From Neospora caninum Liverpool (Eukaryota; Apicomplexa; Conoidasida; Eucoccidiorida; Sarcocystidae): a stretch of 64,000 nucleotides of DNA. The position numbers and the translations under genes were made by a program. Below the pieces are notes generated by a model, which saw nothing but the letters and a program-made list of their open reading frames with translations, did no database searches and was not told where the DNA came from. The stretch spans positions 1,054,001-1,118,000 of the forward strand of contig NC_018388.1 of assembly GCF_000208865.1 (NCBI RefSeq). Reading direction: 5' to 3'. Positions 35,301-45,802 of this stretch are shown here, one piece after another. Every line of letters starts with the position of its first letter. Position 1 is the first letter of the stretch.

Positions 35301-38300
35301 GTGCCAGGCTGAGGGGGTGTATTTGAAGATCTTGCATGCGACGTCTCGGCCCCGGTACCGCGCCTTGTGCACCGTCGCGTACCCGCCGCCTCCGAGCTTC
35401 CTCCCAACTCGCACCTCGCTCGTGGGAATCGTGCGAAGGCCGTCATCCGAAGCCAGCGACAAAGTCGAGGAAGAGGCCGAGAGGCCGGGAGGCTGCGGGC
35501 CTTTCCCCGCGGCTTGTGCAGATCTTGCGCCGAGGGTGGGTCTCCGAAGGTGCCGCCGATTGAGCGGCGTCAGCGGGTCGAGGTGGTCTGAGCACGACCA
35601 GAGATAGCGCGCGACAGTGAGGAGAAATTTGTGGATGTACCGGTCGGTGATGCCTGTTTCCCGCAGCTTCTCGCGCGTGAGTGTCGGGATGTCGGTCCCG
35701 CAGAGGCGATTCAACTTGGCAATGGACGCCTCGCGCGTGAGGCCGAGCATCCGGAGGAAATGGCAAAACGTGTTTGTGCTCCACTTGGTGCTGTCCGAAG
35801 CGCGCAGGTAGTGGCAGGGTGGGGGCCCGGCGCCAAAGTGAGGATCGCGCATGGTCGGGCGCGTCCCGCCTCGGTTGATGCCTTCGCAGAGAACTGCCTC
35901 TGTGACTGCAGGGTTTTCTTGGGTTGTGAACTCCGGGAACGTGGAACCGCGTCGCAACCGTCGCTTTCGCCGCTCCAGCTCCTCTGCGGACGCGGCCGCC
36001 GAGGCAGACGATCCCGACGCGTCCCTGTCCCCCTCGTCGCTCCTCTCGGCCGCCCCGGTCTCGCCCCCCTCCACGCCAGGCAAGTCCAGCATGACCTTCT
36101 TCGCCGCCTCAGACGCTTCGTACGCAATGCACGTCAGCGGGCGCCGCCGCGGCCGACGGTACAGCGCAGAGGCGCGCTCGCTGTCTTCGTCCCGGGACTC
36201 TTCTGCCTCGAGAGCCTCAGACCCTGTGGGCCCTCGCCCTGAGCTCCGCGACGACGACCGGGAAGAGCTGCGCGACGAACCGCCCTGGGAGTACGCCAAC
36301 GGGTGAAGGAACCGCCGGGACGCGTCCTCCGCCGGATCCTTTCCTTCCGGCAGCTCGAGCGTTCCGAGGTCACTCCGTTTCTCGTCGTCTCGGGCCTCCT
36401 GGGCGTCGCCGGCTCGCGAACCTGGCACGGCGGACGGAGGCCGTGCGCCGTCGGAAGCGGAGACAGCTGACGGCAACGGACTCTCGCGACTAAAGGGTTC
36501 CTCGCCCAGCAGCTCGGACGCGTCTTCCCTCTGCGAGGAGAAAGGCGAGACGTCGTTTGCAGTCCCCGACACCTCGCAGCCTGACGTCCACCCGCCGCCC
36601 CACACGCTGCTCTCCCTGCCGCTCTGACTTGTGCTCGCGCTGGACGACCCGAGACGCGCAGCAGCAAGGGCCCACTGGCTGGCCGAGAGTGGCGGCGAGG
36701 ACAAAGACAGAGAGGCAGAGAGAGAACAAGAAGACGCAGAGGAAGGACGGCCCCTGGTTGGGCTCGAGGTCACCGGGTCTTCAGGGTTCCCCACGGCCGT
36801 TTCGCTTTCTCCCAGAACAGATGGAGAGGGGAAGCCCGGCGCGTCGCCGAGCGACGCCGGCTGTGCTCGTTTGCCCTGTCTCTCGTCTGTCTCCTCGCGC
36901 ACAAAACGCGCACGCCCCGCCGCCCTCGAAGCCCGCCCCATCGCCTCCACTTCCGCCGCCGCCTGCGCCGCGGCAGCGGCGGTCGCAGAAAGGGCGGCTC
37001 TCGCATCGGATCCGGCGCGCGACGTCGAGGCCCGGCCGTCCACTCGCGGCCTGTCGATCGCCTCGCGCCTCGGCCCGATTTCGTGCGTCCACGCGAGCAC
37101 CTCTGGCCCCAGGACTTGGTCCGCCGAAGCGGAGCGCGGCCGGAGAGGCACGACCTGGTCCACCGCCCCGCCGCGGGCCCCGCCTGCCCCGCTCTGGCCG
37201 TCGCGCGTTCTCGTGCCCCTGTCGCCGGCGTCGCTCTGGGCACCCGGGTCCGCCGCGAGCGCCTCGAAGGGCGTGACGGTGATCGTGAAGGCGGTTTGGC
37301 TGTGGATGGTTTTGTGCTTCAGCTTCCCGCGCCGGACTTGTGACAGAACTTTGTCGGCCGCTGGGTCGTCTGCGAAGTGGGCCATCAGCGGGCCTCTGCG
37401 CTTCGTCGCGTCGGCAAGCGCCTTAGATGGCGAAGCCTCCAGAGAAGAGCCTGAATACGGCGAGGGGGAGGGAGAACGGTACGGCGAGGCAGCCGCGGCG
37501 TGGTGCCCGCACGCGTTCGACTGCGTTCCACGGTCGCCGTCGCTTGCCTCGTCGCGCCCGGGGTCGCGCGGAGTCCGCGCCTGACTGGCGCTCAGCGTGT
37601 CCGCGGAGAGAACAGATGAAGAGGGGAAGAAGGCGGCAGTTGAGGCGGACGAGCGGGTGAAGGTCGGCGAATGTGCGGCGCTGTCGGAGTCGCTCTTTGA
37701 CCCGGCTGCTGCCTGCTGTTCCTTCTGCTGGGTGACGCCCGCGACCGTCGAGCTACGCCGACCGGTCCGCCCCCACGCCGTGCCTGGCGAGGCCGACACC
37801 TTCTCCTGCCGCTTGCACTCGCCGTCAGCAGACGTCCTGAACACATCATCGGGGTCCGTGGGGTACGGACGGACCGGAATGATGAACGAGTTGCTGTCGC
37901 TGGCCACGGATACGGCCGACACGTCGGTCAGTTCGCGGTACCCGAACTCGGTGGCGTACTCGTGGTAGCAGACGTACCACCCCAGCACCGTGTCGTTCAC
38001 CCACTGCGCTTCGAGGAGACATCTTTCGTCGTTCACGATCATTCCCCACCCGTGTCTCCTGTTCCGCTTCGTCTCGCCAAAGTAGTAATACGTGGCGTGT
38101 GGGGCGCCGCGCGTCGCCAACCGCGGGCTCAGCCCGGCGCGAGGGCCCCGGCAGAGCGACACAGAGGAGACAGCAGAGGAGAACTTGCGGAACGGGAAGC
38201 GGCCGGAGCCTGTGACCTGGGAATTCAGGTCGCCGGTTCGCCCGCGGCGAATCGGCGCGCCGCCTTCCCCGCCCTCTCGTGAGGCTGTCTCGCTCCGGCA

Positions 38301-40649
38301 ACCAGCGGCGGCGCCCTCCGCGGGCCTTCGGGGACTCCACGAAGGTTCGCCCGACCGGCTGCCCCTCGGGGGCGACGCCACCGCCCGCTGCGCCGGCCGC
38401 GGCGCGCTCTTGGCGTCGCCGTCGGAGAACCGCGAGTTGGCGGAGGAGCCGCGCGTCTGCCCTGGCGAGAGGGGGAAGCCTCGCGCACTCTCTCTCCTCT
38501 TCAGTTTGGAGCCTCCCATGAAGGAAGCCGAACGGAGCGACGCAACCCACGACGATGCTCCCGACGGGGCCGGGGAGGCATTGCCGCTGTCGCGCCTGGC
38601 GTCGTGCCTTTCCGGCTCCGAGGAGCTCTTTGGAGGCGTCGCGGCTGCCGCGTGGCCTGGCCTGGAAGCCGCCGCGAACGGGCCTGGGGCCTGGGACAGG
38701 CCCCGAGACCACATCCTGCCGCGGTCCCCAGCCGGGCCCTTGGGCCCGCTCACACTGACGCTGTGGCTCGGCGTATCTGCGATCGTCCATGATCGCACGG
38801 GACCTCGCGGGTCCAAGGCGGAGGCTGGGTCGGCGGCCTGCTGGACAGTGCCCGAGAGGTGTCTCCGTTGCCCATCACCATGTGCGTACGACAGAGCCCC
38901 CGTGACTGTGCCCTGGAGCAGAAAGGGGTTCTTTGGATCAATCGCGACTTCCACGTTCACGCCGCCCGTGTCGTGGACCGTCAGCGCCTTCACCACGACA
39001 TCAGAGAGCGTAAACCAGGCGAGCGACGGGTTGCCCTGACCCTGCGGGCCTCCATGCCCTGCCGCAGGCCCCGAGGCGTGGGGGACAGGGGGATTGGCTG
39101 CGAGATCGAGGCCGCGCGGGGCGGCCTGCGCACCGGAGGTCCGCGAGTAAAGGGCCGAGGTGAAGGGACGGAAGGAGGTCGGCATTAGAGAGAAGGACGC
39201 GTTCCGCTTCGTCTGTCTCTCTTGAGGCCGGGGCTTACAAGACAGGGGCGCCGCAGAGTACGGCGAACTGTGCGCGGGCCCACTGGCCCCGGCTGGCTGG
39301 CCTGCGCTCGCCGAAGGGAAGAACGAGACGCGCTCACAGCCTGGCCACCCAAGGAGACGATCGGACGCTACACAGGAGTCTCGGGAGTTGCGAGCCGAGG
39401 AGATGCGACTCGGCGGCGAAGAACAGACTGAGGACGTCGACCTGTCGCTGTGCAGGCGCTCGATCTCCGGCCTCAGGGTGTAGCCTGGACCGCTCGGGCA
39501 CGGCGGGAGGGCCGAAGAAGAGGGAGGAAGCGAAGTAAAGGAGAAAGACGATGGCAAGTTCGGGACTGCAGACGGCACCGCGCTGTTAGTCGTGGAGCTG
39601 GAAAACGAGGAAAACAATCGGGAAAGAAACGACTTGCTCTCAGAGACCGGGCGCGGCGGCTCGGTCTTCAAACGCCGAGAAGGCCTCTGAACTGGCAACT
39701 TCGGCACCAGCAGCTGCGAACGCGAAGAAAGCATTTTGATGGGCATCCGGGTGTCAGGGTCTTCCTTCTCTTCCTGAAAAGAAGCGGATGCGAAAGGAGT
39801 AGAAGAACGCGAGTCCGCAGTCGATCTGAACTGCCGGTCGGCAAGTGCCGTCTTCACAGCACATGCTTCCGTTTCGCGTCCTTCTAAGTCTCCAGGTTCT
39901 TCCGCTTCTGCTCTCTCGCTCTCTTCTCCGGCGCTTTCCCGCGGACACGAGCGGGGAGACGACGGCGAGGGAGCGTGTGGACCGCCAGGCGACGGAACGA
40001 AGCAGCCTCCGGAGGCCTCGCTCAGAGGCGCATGCGCATGCGACCTTCCTCGGCCTCTCGAGTCCTGCCACGGGGTCGGCTCACGAAGAGACACCTTTCT
40101 GGAGAGCGGAGACGGGGGAGAGGGACAGTCGTCGCTGTCTGTCTCGTAGCGTTCTTCGTCAGATTCCAGAAGAGCCTCGGCCCTCTCTGCCACCGGAAGT
40201 GAGAGCCCATGGTCGTGCCGCCCCCGAGAAAACGCCACCGAGGGAGACGACCGTCCCCCTCTTTCTTCCTCGCCTCTTCTCCGCGAGGCTTCGGCCGAAA
40301 CGCTGCACTCTTGTCCTTCTTGGGGGCCGAGAGACGAGCAGCGACTGTGCAGGCGTTCGCCCGAGCCTTCCCGAGAAGGCAGAGGGTCCGGATGGTTTCT
40401 TTCCTCCCCCGAAACATCGCGTGAGTTGTCTCTCTCTTTCTCTCGAAGAGGAGACACTGACCGTTTCCTGCCGCGCAGAAAAAACGAAGGACGGATGGAC
40501 GCGAGCGACGCAGACGAGACGGCGGAAGCAAAAGACGAACCGACAACGAAAGCGCGAAACGAAGAGGAAGACGATCGTGGGAAAGTCTCCTCGGACGAGG
40601 CCTCTGGGGTGCTCCCCCTTGCGCCTTCCCTGGGTGGATCCCTAGGCAT
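32364..40649 (-). CDS. TKL-family protein kinase with MORN-like and SAM domains
   Basis: Ser/Thr (tyrosine-kinase-like) kinase, 2537 residues in four exons (minus): 40649-33450, 33256-33163, 32959-32867, 32590-32364, with exact phases. Domain order: a disordered Ser/Arg-rich leader; a small beta-rich segment near 540-620; a MORN-like hairpin (YYFGETKRNRRHGWG, about 850-905); a SAM domain (about 1620-1685, with FLRMLGL and LTREKLRETGI); then the kinase. The glycine loop is LGGGGYATVHK (about 1755), the beta3 lysine is K1773 (VACK), the alphaC glutamate is E2298, and HRDLKLSN has D2386. DFG is 2403-2405, APE is 2429-2431, then SDVWSYGV. All catalytic residues are present. The order MORN, SAM, kinase matches Plasmodium falciparum TKL3. 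About 500 residues separate K1773 from E2298, where kinases normally have under 20. An in-frame ATG at 40649 follows a purine-rich leader. Confidence 0.92.
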
Positions 40650-43600
40650 TTCTCCAGGCCGAGAAGAAAAAACTGACGAGCGCGAAGAGTAAGGTGGATT
40701 GGCAACTCGGCCGGGCCGCTCCGCGTTCCCGGACAGAAGAAAAACGAGGAAACAACGAGGAAACGAAGACGATAGAAAGGAGACGAGGGAGCAGACGAAC
40801 TCACACGGCTAGAGCGAGCTCCGCGGTAAACTTCCAGCGACACCAGATCCGCTTTCTACAGCTCGAGGAGATGCCCTGGGCAGCACGGACCAGCGTGCGC
40901 CGAACAAAGGAAATGATGACGAGAGAGAGCTATGGATAAGGAGAGGAAAAGGAAAGGAGACGGAAACGAGACAACTGGGTCTTTGCGTTCCCGCGAGAAG
41001 GGGAGCAGTGAGGAGAGACAACGAAGCAGTCCCGCGCCTCTGACAAGCGATTTCAGAGCCCGACACACTGACGAGAAAAGAAGCGACGACAAAGCATCGT
41101 CTCTACCTCGGTCTGAGAAACGAAAGACGAGTGAGTGAGGCAGGAGACAACGCGAGAGGCAGCGCCTTGCAGACTGAGACACCCTGGCACCAGGTCTGTA
41201 TGTTCTCTTCTCCAGGCAAACAACCGCACCAGAGAAAAGTGGAAGCAAAAGAAAGAAATCACGAGACTCGAAACTTAGGAGCTTTGCTGTGGACCGGAGA
41301 CACGGACGAGAAAACCTCGCCCTCTCGAGCCTCTCCATTCAAAAAAGAAATCCGCAAAAGGTCCAAAACGAGCTCGCAGTAAAGCCATCAAAAGGAGACA
41401 GACAGGAAAAATAAAGAGCCGTCGTCAACGAGTCACACAGACATCCGCCTGCAGATGCATGCGATAAGGTACGCTCACAGAACTATCCATACATATATAT
41501 ATATGAAGAGAGAAGAGGGTCTCGTGGCACGATTGCAGAGGCACGTCTAAAGTGCCGCCCACAAAAGGAGCACCGGTAAGGGAGGAAAACGTGAGAGTCG
41601 TTGCCTTTTCTCTCCCTATTTCCCCAGTGCGGCGCGGGGTCAGTGGCGACTGTGGCCCCCGCGATGCTGCGGGAATCTGGTTCCCCGCTTCCCCCTCCAC
41701 CAGAGAGACGGCAGGGGAGCCCGTGGCCTGGTTGTCCCTCTACCCTGTTCTGTTTGCGTCTGCTTCGAGATGAGCACGGTGGGGGGAGGCGACCTGGCAG
41801 ACAGGCTATGTGACAAAGCGTGGGAACTAACGAAAAGACGAGTCGAGTCGGTTCTCAGCCCACCCCCCCTTACGGGGGGCCAACAGACAGAAGATATTCA
41901 TCCACCAAAAAAGGCGGCAGGAAAAGGTCAGAGAAAGCTACGGAGAGAACAGCATTGTGGCCAAACAGCCGGGACTGACTCCAGCGGAGACAGCCAGCTG
42001 TGGCACCAGTGGTGTGCGTGGCCCCCCGGCTTTTTGCCCTCCTCTTTCCCCTTCTCTCGTCTTTCTTCTCTCGCGCAATCCGTCACAACTTCGTTGTCGC
42101 TCACCCTGCCGGACGCTTGCATTGGCCGCGAGGAAGGCAGCGGCAAACCGCGAGAAAAAAAGGAATCGCGACGGCACAGAGAACGGGGGAGCGGGGGAGA
42201 AATGAACCAGTGAGGGAAAAGGTACGTAAGACAAAGGCGAGCAAAGCAGACGATGCCGAGAGGATGCCCCGCGGAAACAGGAAGCAGAATTGGAGGAAAA
42301 CGAAGAGGAAGAAGAAAAACAACGAGCGCTCTTCACTGGGAAGCGTCTCCCGGCTGCAGCGAGGCCCGACGGCCTCTTGAAATTGGGGAAAGGGTGGTGG
42401 CCGAAAGACACAAGGAGACTAAAATTGAGGGAAAAGCAAGGAAAGAGCGGCGAAGTTTCCCCGGGAGTTCTAAAAATGCAGTCGCTATTCTTTTCGCGGG
42501 AGGACCTCAATATACCAGTGCTCGAGAACGGGGAGAAGGCTGGAGAGACCGAGCGGCGAAGCGCAAAGACGCACCGGGCGCAGAAAAAGGCTGCGTTAGT
42601 CTCTCGGCTTTTCAGCTGTTGCTTGTAACAAACTTCCTGGAGAGGAGAAACTCACAAGCGAGACAGAAAAAACGTGTCAGACGTTTTCGGAACACAGTCG
42701 AGGCCACGAACGGGACGGTTTATCCCGAGAAAAGGAGACCCTCGCGCACGACCCCACGAGAGAGCTGTGCGGAAGATGGACTGAAAGGAACTGCGCCCGA
42801 TGCGGATCTGCCTTCTGTCAGTTTGTACTCAAACGATTCTTGGTCTTCGCGACCGCTCCCGACATTTTCAGGTATTTCAACAATCTAGAGAGATCGCCGG
42901 ACAGACAGCCGTTTCCAATTTAGAGGCAAGGAGGCAAGACACCTAAAAAGGGAGCGGCAGAAGAACCACAACGGCACGTGACATGTCTCGATGAGCAGAG
43001 CCGGCAAAACGACACAGAACCAAGAAGGCGAGAGCTCGTCGTCCGATGCGTCCTCGATGCAGTTATGTGCCTCTCTCTGTAGGTTATTGTGCTGCTGTGG
43101 CATCGAGCACACAACGGCAGACAAAGAGGGCGAATGGCCCGGGGCACTGTGGATCTACGCAGGTTTGGTGGGAATGGTCCCAGAACCGAAGCGTGGCCGA
43201 CACGTACGTGACAGAAGTGGAGACATCGACTGAGAGACACCTGGGAGAGATGGGGATACAGTGGTCTTCTTTGAAACCCACGGACAGAGATCTTCAGGCA
43301 GCTCAGCTCGCTTGGTGCTGTGCCCCCGCGTTGAGGGAAACGAGACAGGGGAGAGAAGCGCCTGCCGGTTGCCGACAGGGGGAATGGCCTGATCTAATTT
43401 CTCTGTACTTGTGTGTGCGTCTTCCGTCTGCCTTCGGGAGCTGTGGAGCTTGGTACTCTCCAGACTGCACACGGAAGTCCACGTAGCGATTCACAAACAC
43501 AAACCTATACGTACACTGAGCGGATGTGCAATGTCCGGAGATTAGACTTCTGGGCGAAACGACACGTATAGTCAAGCCTCACTCGGCCGGTTTTCGGTTG

Positions 43601-45218
43601 AAGATTCCGGTCACTCTCATGAGGATAGTCTTAGGACCCAACCCTCTCTGGTAAGAAGGGCGTCACGGATTGAGTCTGCCGTCGTCAAATGAGGAAGGCG
43701 CAGCACTCTACGAGCAACATACTCTGCGGAAGGTCTGAGGAGTTAGGGCCTTCCAATCAAGTAATAAAGCCTCGCTTCCAACCATTCACGCCGTCTTCCC
43801 CTCACGCTGCCAGTGTTCCCGTCTCAGGCCTGTGAGGAAGAAATCGAAGGCACAGGTCTGAGGTGTACGTACACCCCCCACACTCAACGTAGTTACCTGA
43901 AACGGACAGACAGCTGTTGCATCGGTTACATAAGTCGGGGCTCATATTTTTCATGAAACACATTTCTGTGCAACAGCTCTCCTCGGGGGGGGGGGGGGGG
44001 GCTATCAATGGGAGCGGCTCCTTATTAAACGGAGAGTGAGACTGACACAAGCCGTGGCTACTCCACGCACAGCTGCTGCCAGCGAAACGCCCATCGAATA
44101 TGTGCACGTGGCCGGTGGATTTTTCGCGCTCGCTGGCAGTCCGATCGCGAGTAGACGCTCGTCCTGTCTCTTCTTTTTCGTCTCAAGAGGGCTAGAAAAG
44201 CAATCAGGGAAACAGCGACGCTAGGCGGTACACGCGAATGCTTGTACCGGCAGTGCGTCGCGAATTCTGAGGGTCCAGCGCTCGAATTTTCCCGGGGGGC
44301 GTGCGTCGGGAGCTTTCCAGAAAACACTTCAGGTCACAGGAAAGAAAAACCAGCAACCTGGCTCACGGTCTCATCCAGAAAAGAATCAGTGTCATTCATA
44401 ACGCGTGGGTATGTGCGGCAACACATATCTGTGTACCAGGGCAGGTGTGCACCAGGCACAAAGGTAGGATGGCCCATTGAACGCCTAGATGAGCGCCCGT
44501 ATCTGTACTTGTATGTCGATGCACATACAGCTATATATGTGTGTGCAGGAATAGACACGCGTATAGGCCAGGCTGCCGAGAAGAGCGCGTACAAATCACC
44601 CCTCGGGCCTCACTGCCAACCTCCCGTCTCTCCCCATGGTATAGTGCCGCGGGCGGCCTTCTCCCTTTAACGAGTTTTCCAGCGTTTTTTTGCTCTCGAC
44701 ACCCGCTCTCCGTTTCTGCGCCCTGCGCTCCTCCAACTCGATCCTCAGCTGTAGCTCGCTGCCACCGTCTGCCTCTTTCTGCTAGGGAGAAATTCCCAAC
44801 GATCTCTCATCTTCCGCTGCTATATGGAAGCCAAAGTTGGAATCCGTGGCTCCGTCGAGAACTTGCATCCCTCTCGCTCTCTTGTGCCCTTTTCCGTTTC
44901 TCGCTCTCCCCTCGCTTGAGATCGCCAGCGTGTGTGTGTCCCTACACTCAGGCTCCGTTAAGACGAGGCCTCTGAAAGCGGGCCGCTGTCCAAAACTGTG
45001 CACTTCGAATCGAAGGACACATGCCTTGCTCGCTGGAGGCTGGCGCCTTCAATGTGAGCCCCAACCCCGACGGAGGTGCGCTTTCGTCTTCCTTCCCGTC
45101 CCTTTCTCAAAGTTGGAGAAGCTGCAACTCTCATCTGAGCGGGTTCCTCAGTTTCCGCCGGGAAAGAAGGTACAGCCACATCGCGCGGGACACTGGCTAG
45201 ATAATGGTGCCGCTGTGT
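40650..45218. other. Intergenic region between the TKL kinase and giant-protein genes
   Basis: About 4.5 kb. The first kilobase, 5' of the kinase gene, is purine-rich on the plus strand and is probably a long 5' UTR and promoter. One TGCATGCG (YGCATGCR type) lies at 41456-41463, about 0.8 kb upstream of the kinase ATG. The rest shows many small open frames without motifs or phase-matched splice sites, plus a long G run. No gene is called. Confidence 0.45.
43985..44001. repeat. Poly-G tract (17 G)
   Basis: Uninterrupted run of 17 G residues in the intergenic region. Such a run can form G-quadruplexes and is prone to length error in sequencing. Confidence 0.95.
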
Positions 45219-45515
45219 TCACTTCGCTTCGTCCCGCCTGAAGTTCGGCGCAACTGAGCCAGGATTGAAGAGCGAGTTGATGAAGGAAAACCAGACAGGG
45301 CGGATTTTCCGCGGGCGAAGAAGAGTTCGGCCGCGCTGCCTCTCTTCGCACTCTCCAGCGCGTTCACTTGGAGCGAAAAACGGCTGCTGGCCTCTCGCCG
45401 TCTCTGCGCCTGCGTCCTCGCTGCAGCTCGGCTTCTTCCGTTTGTTCCCGTTGAGAGCCATGCGGGTCCTCAGCGCGGCGCATGCGCGGGAGGCGTCAGC
45501 AGGCGAGTAATGGGC
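45219..45515 (-). CDS. Exon-like terminal coding segment
   Basis: On the minus strand an acceptor after a pyrimidine tract (CTGTTCTGCCAG, exon from 45515) opens a frame of 98 codons to a TGA at 45219. The peptide is basic and charged (MALNGNKRKKPS, RTLLRPRKIRPVWF). It starts in phase 0, so it could be joined in frame to exon 4 of the giant gene as an alternative last exon, or it could be the end of a small separate gene. Nothing identifies its function. Confidence 0.28.
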   Translation of the reverse strand, partial: AHYSPADASRACAALRTRMALNGNKRKKPSCSEDAGAETARGQQPFFAPSERAGECEERQRGRTLLRPRKIRPVWFSFINSLFNPGSVAPNFRRDEAK

Positions 45516-45802
45516 CTGGCAGAACAGAGGAAAGGCAGAAAAGGGGAGAGAAACTGCACGGCTACGCCAGTGAAGATGAGGGGAGGGGGGCCGTTGTAAA
45601 GAGAAACCAAATCCGGCTGGCGCCTGCCGCACTCGTCCGCGCGACGAGGGCATGAGGTCCGACACAAACACAATGGAAAAAACGCAACACAAGACAAAAC
45701 CAAAGAGCGACTAACAGCGTCTGACCGTACAGCATCATCCATGGTTGCTCAACAAACACCCGAAAAAATCCCATATTATGATGTGTAAGAGGGAGTCTAG
45801 CT

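Noticed and set aside
33808..37584. Several plus-strand frames of 200-330 codons
   Set aside because: Antisense shadows of the TKL kinase exon 1, with Arg/Pro/Ser-rich composition and no motifs.
41938..42510. 190-codon minus-strand frame
   Set aside because: Ser/Phe/Arg-rich translation of purine/pyrimidine-biased intergenic DNA, with no motif or splice context.
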